Assembly (NCBI GenBank): GCA_024279045.1
Contig: JAJRRZ010000250.1
Span: forward strand, 1 to 8,156
Reading direction: 5' to 3'
Source of the DNA: Alphaproteobacteria bacterium
Lineage (GTDB): Bacteria > Pseudomonadota > Alphaproteobacteria > Rhizobiales > Aestuariivirgaceae
DNA length: 8,156 nt
The position numbers were made by a program, and so were the translations under genes. This document shows, piece after piece, positions 7,219-8,156 of the stretch (position 1 is the stretch's first letter; each line of letters begins with the position of its first letter). The notes below the pieces were generated by a model, which ran no database searches, was not told the origin of the DNA, and was given only the letters and a program-made list of their open reading frames with translations.

Positions 7219-8156
<938 letters not shown>

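Overview
The window is a high-GC, gene-dense chromosomal stretch that looks alphaproteobacterial. The best evidence is the order lspA, short BamF/DUF3035-type lipoprotein, two consecutive M16 peptidase-like genes, together with a cysteine-free L33 protein, an Aat with the D-T-Q-F-T-T-E-H-L motif and an NtrC whose C-terminus resembles alphaproteobacterial NtrC. The C-terminal part of the lipoprotein (P-D-G-T, E-L-N-x-E-L, N-P-x-Y-G-T-x-F-N-I) reminds me most of Hyphomicrobiales (Rhizobiales) proteins. That is recall, not a search, so I would not name a genus.

Layout. Positions 1-3942 (+) form a compact cell-envelope operon: lspA (its start probably lies off the left edge), the BamF-like lipoprotein, an M16 peptidase with an intact zinc site, and a second M16 protein that has lost the zinc site. 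The last three genes are joined by overlapping stop and start codons. rpmG (+) follows after a 145-bp spacer and overlaps tail-to-tail by 8 bp with aat (-). A 123-bp divergent spacer separates aat from an unassigned 293-residue protein (+) with a tryptophan-rich C-terminal module. ribF (+) comes next and converges on ntrC (-), which runs off the right edge without its receiver domain and Walker A.

How the genes fit together. LspA removes signal peptides from lipoproteins such as the one encoded next to it, and that protein probably joins the outer-membrane barrel-assembly machine. The two M16 proteins look like the catalytic and substrate-binding halves of one periplasmic heterodimer. rpmG (ribosome), aat (N-end-rule tagging), ribF (FMN/FAD synthesis) and ntrC (nitrogen control) are housekeeping or regulatory genes with no evident shared pathway.

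I see no mobile element, CRISPR array, tRNA, rRNA or convincing riboswitch. Every gap between genes is shorter than 150 bp. The window is mostly ordinary core genome. The least explained item is the protein at 5070-5951. Smaller curiosities are the split M16 active site, a 15-bp tandem repeat at the end of the first M16 gene, and a repeated 7-mer around the aat start.
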